From contig NC_044029.1 in NCBI RefSeq assembly GCF_900496995.4, positions 12,524,001 to 12,588,000 of the forward strand: a stretch of 64,000 nucleotides of DNA, written 5' to 3'. Positions 63,301-64,000 of the stretch are shown piece by piece. Under the pieces are notes generated by a model. That model saw nothing but the letters and a program-made list of their open reading frames with translations, did not search any database and was not told where the DNA came from. Both the position numbers and the translations under genes were made by a program. Source of the stretch: Aquila chrysaetos chrysaetos (Eukaryota > Chordata > Aves > Accipitriformes > Accipitridae). Every line of letters starts with the position of its first letter. Position 1 is the first letter of the stretch.

Positions 63301-64000
63301 TGCCAGACATTTTCTATTTCCAAAGGTGTCTGTGCAGCAGTTGCCTCTCAGATGCCTTGTGTTGGGGAGGAGGATTGTCCTGACATACTCAGTGGCTTAA
63401 GGAAATAAAATGCTAAACCCCTCAGTACAAAGGGGTCAGTCTGATAATGAAGTCGTTTCTGTATGTAGTGGCCTTAATGGCCTGCTAGGTTAGGGCTAGA
63501 GCCACACCGCTGTTGGAGTAGGTAGACTCAGCTCTACAGTGCTTCCTCCTTCATTCTTAGATGTAGCCTCCTCCAATCCAAGACTTTATTGTACAGGTCA
63601 GAGAAGTCATTGCTACCACACTGGGTTGCATTTCTTAACTGCTTAGTTCTGTTTGAGATGCACTGGTTCCCGGCAAGTTTTCAAGAGGTTGTTGAAGTAA
63701 AGACTTTTAATTGCTAATGCTTACCTAAAGGGAGCATAAATCCATCTACTGGAAATAGTAAGCCTTCTGTACACTATCAAGAGGATTTGGAAGTTTGTCC
63801 ACATGGCATGTCAGACAAGATTTCTCATCACTCATCAAATCCTTCTGTTAGACCTCTGCTCAGACCTAGTAGTCTTCCGTGTGGCCTGTGTCTCAGGTTT
63901 TGTAGGAAAGTTAGAGCAAGTAAAGCAGGCAAGGCAGAGCACACCAAGCAAAAGATAAGCTATTCCACATTTGGGTCTGCTTGGTGTATACCAGTAGTGG
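60316..64000 (+). other. Downstream flank or distal 3'UTR of NAP1L1
   Basis: AT-rich DNA without a recognisable gene. AATAAA hexamers at 62333-62338, 62891-62896 and 63404-63409 could serve longer transcripts. In human the next gene on this side is PHLDA1; nothing of it is visible here. Confidence 0.5.

Noticed and set aside
1-64000. A CRISPR array, operon or bacterial-type system.
   Set aside because: The window is vertebrate nuclear DNA with spliced exons, avian retroelements and a CpG island. The only regularly spaced repeats are micro- and minisatellites without unique spacers.

Overview
This is a stretch of bird nuclear DNA holding one protein-coding gene, NAP1L1 (nucleosome assembly protein 1-like 1), on the + strand with its complete coding sequence. 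The host is identified as a bird by three things. The conceptual protein is a close match to vertebrate NAP1L1. A decayed CR1 non-LTR retrotransposon with the avian 8-bp ATTCTGTG-type 3' end lies upstream. A solo LTR of a type I know from bird genomes sits inside intron 14. I cannot name the species; the LTR type suggests a non-galliform bird, but that is from memory.

Layout. Positions 1 to about 27.6 kb are intergenic DNA upstream of NAP1L1, with no gene I can support. They hold a pyrimidine microsatellite (about 11.65 kb), a CpG-rich patch (about 17.6 kb), a 5'-truncated and internally deleted CR1 on the minus strand (20.79 to about 23.2 kb) and a possible ancient tRNA-derived SINE (about 25.3 kb). 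From about 27.6 to 28.8 kb is the NAP1L1 CpG island. It carries a predicted 5'TOP start at 28198, a TATA-like box 30 bp upstream, and a short non-coding exon 1 ending at 28280. Intron 1 (14.2 kb) contains a run of 28 G, a perfect 11 x 11-bp minisatellite and an A17-G15-C-A10 tract.

Exons 2 to 15 (42516 to 59629) were placed by hand from reading frame, GT-AG splice sites and phase. They sum to 1182 nt (393 residues plus stop), against 391 residues for human NAP1L1. The protein has an acidic N-terminus, the central NAP fold with its long dimerisation helix, a basic nuclear localisation loop (residues about 274-283), a very acidic tail split over small exons, and a C-terminal CKQQ prenylation box encoded by the last exon alone. 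Exon 11 is a 20-nt microexon behind an 89-bp intron. After the stop codon come a 3'UTR with two tandem poly(A) signals (ATTAAA at 60174, AATAAA at 60293) and unremarkable flank to 64 kb.

No novel multi-gene system is visible. The points most worth a second look are the TATA/TOP start-site arrangement, the 20-nt microexon, the antisense LTR that places a sense-strand poly(A) hexamer in intron 14 (where readthrough would remove the CKQQ box), a perfect 15-bp inverted repeat in intron 2, and several unusual homopolymer and minisatellite tracts.
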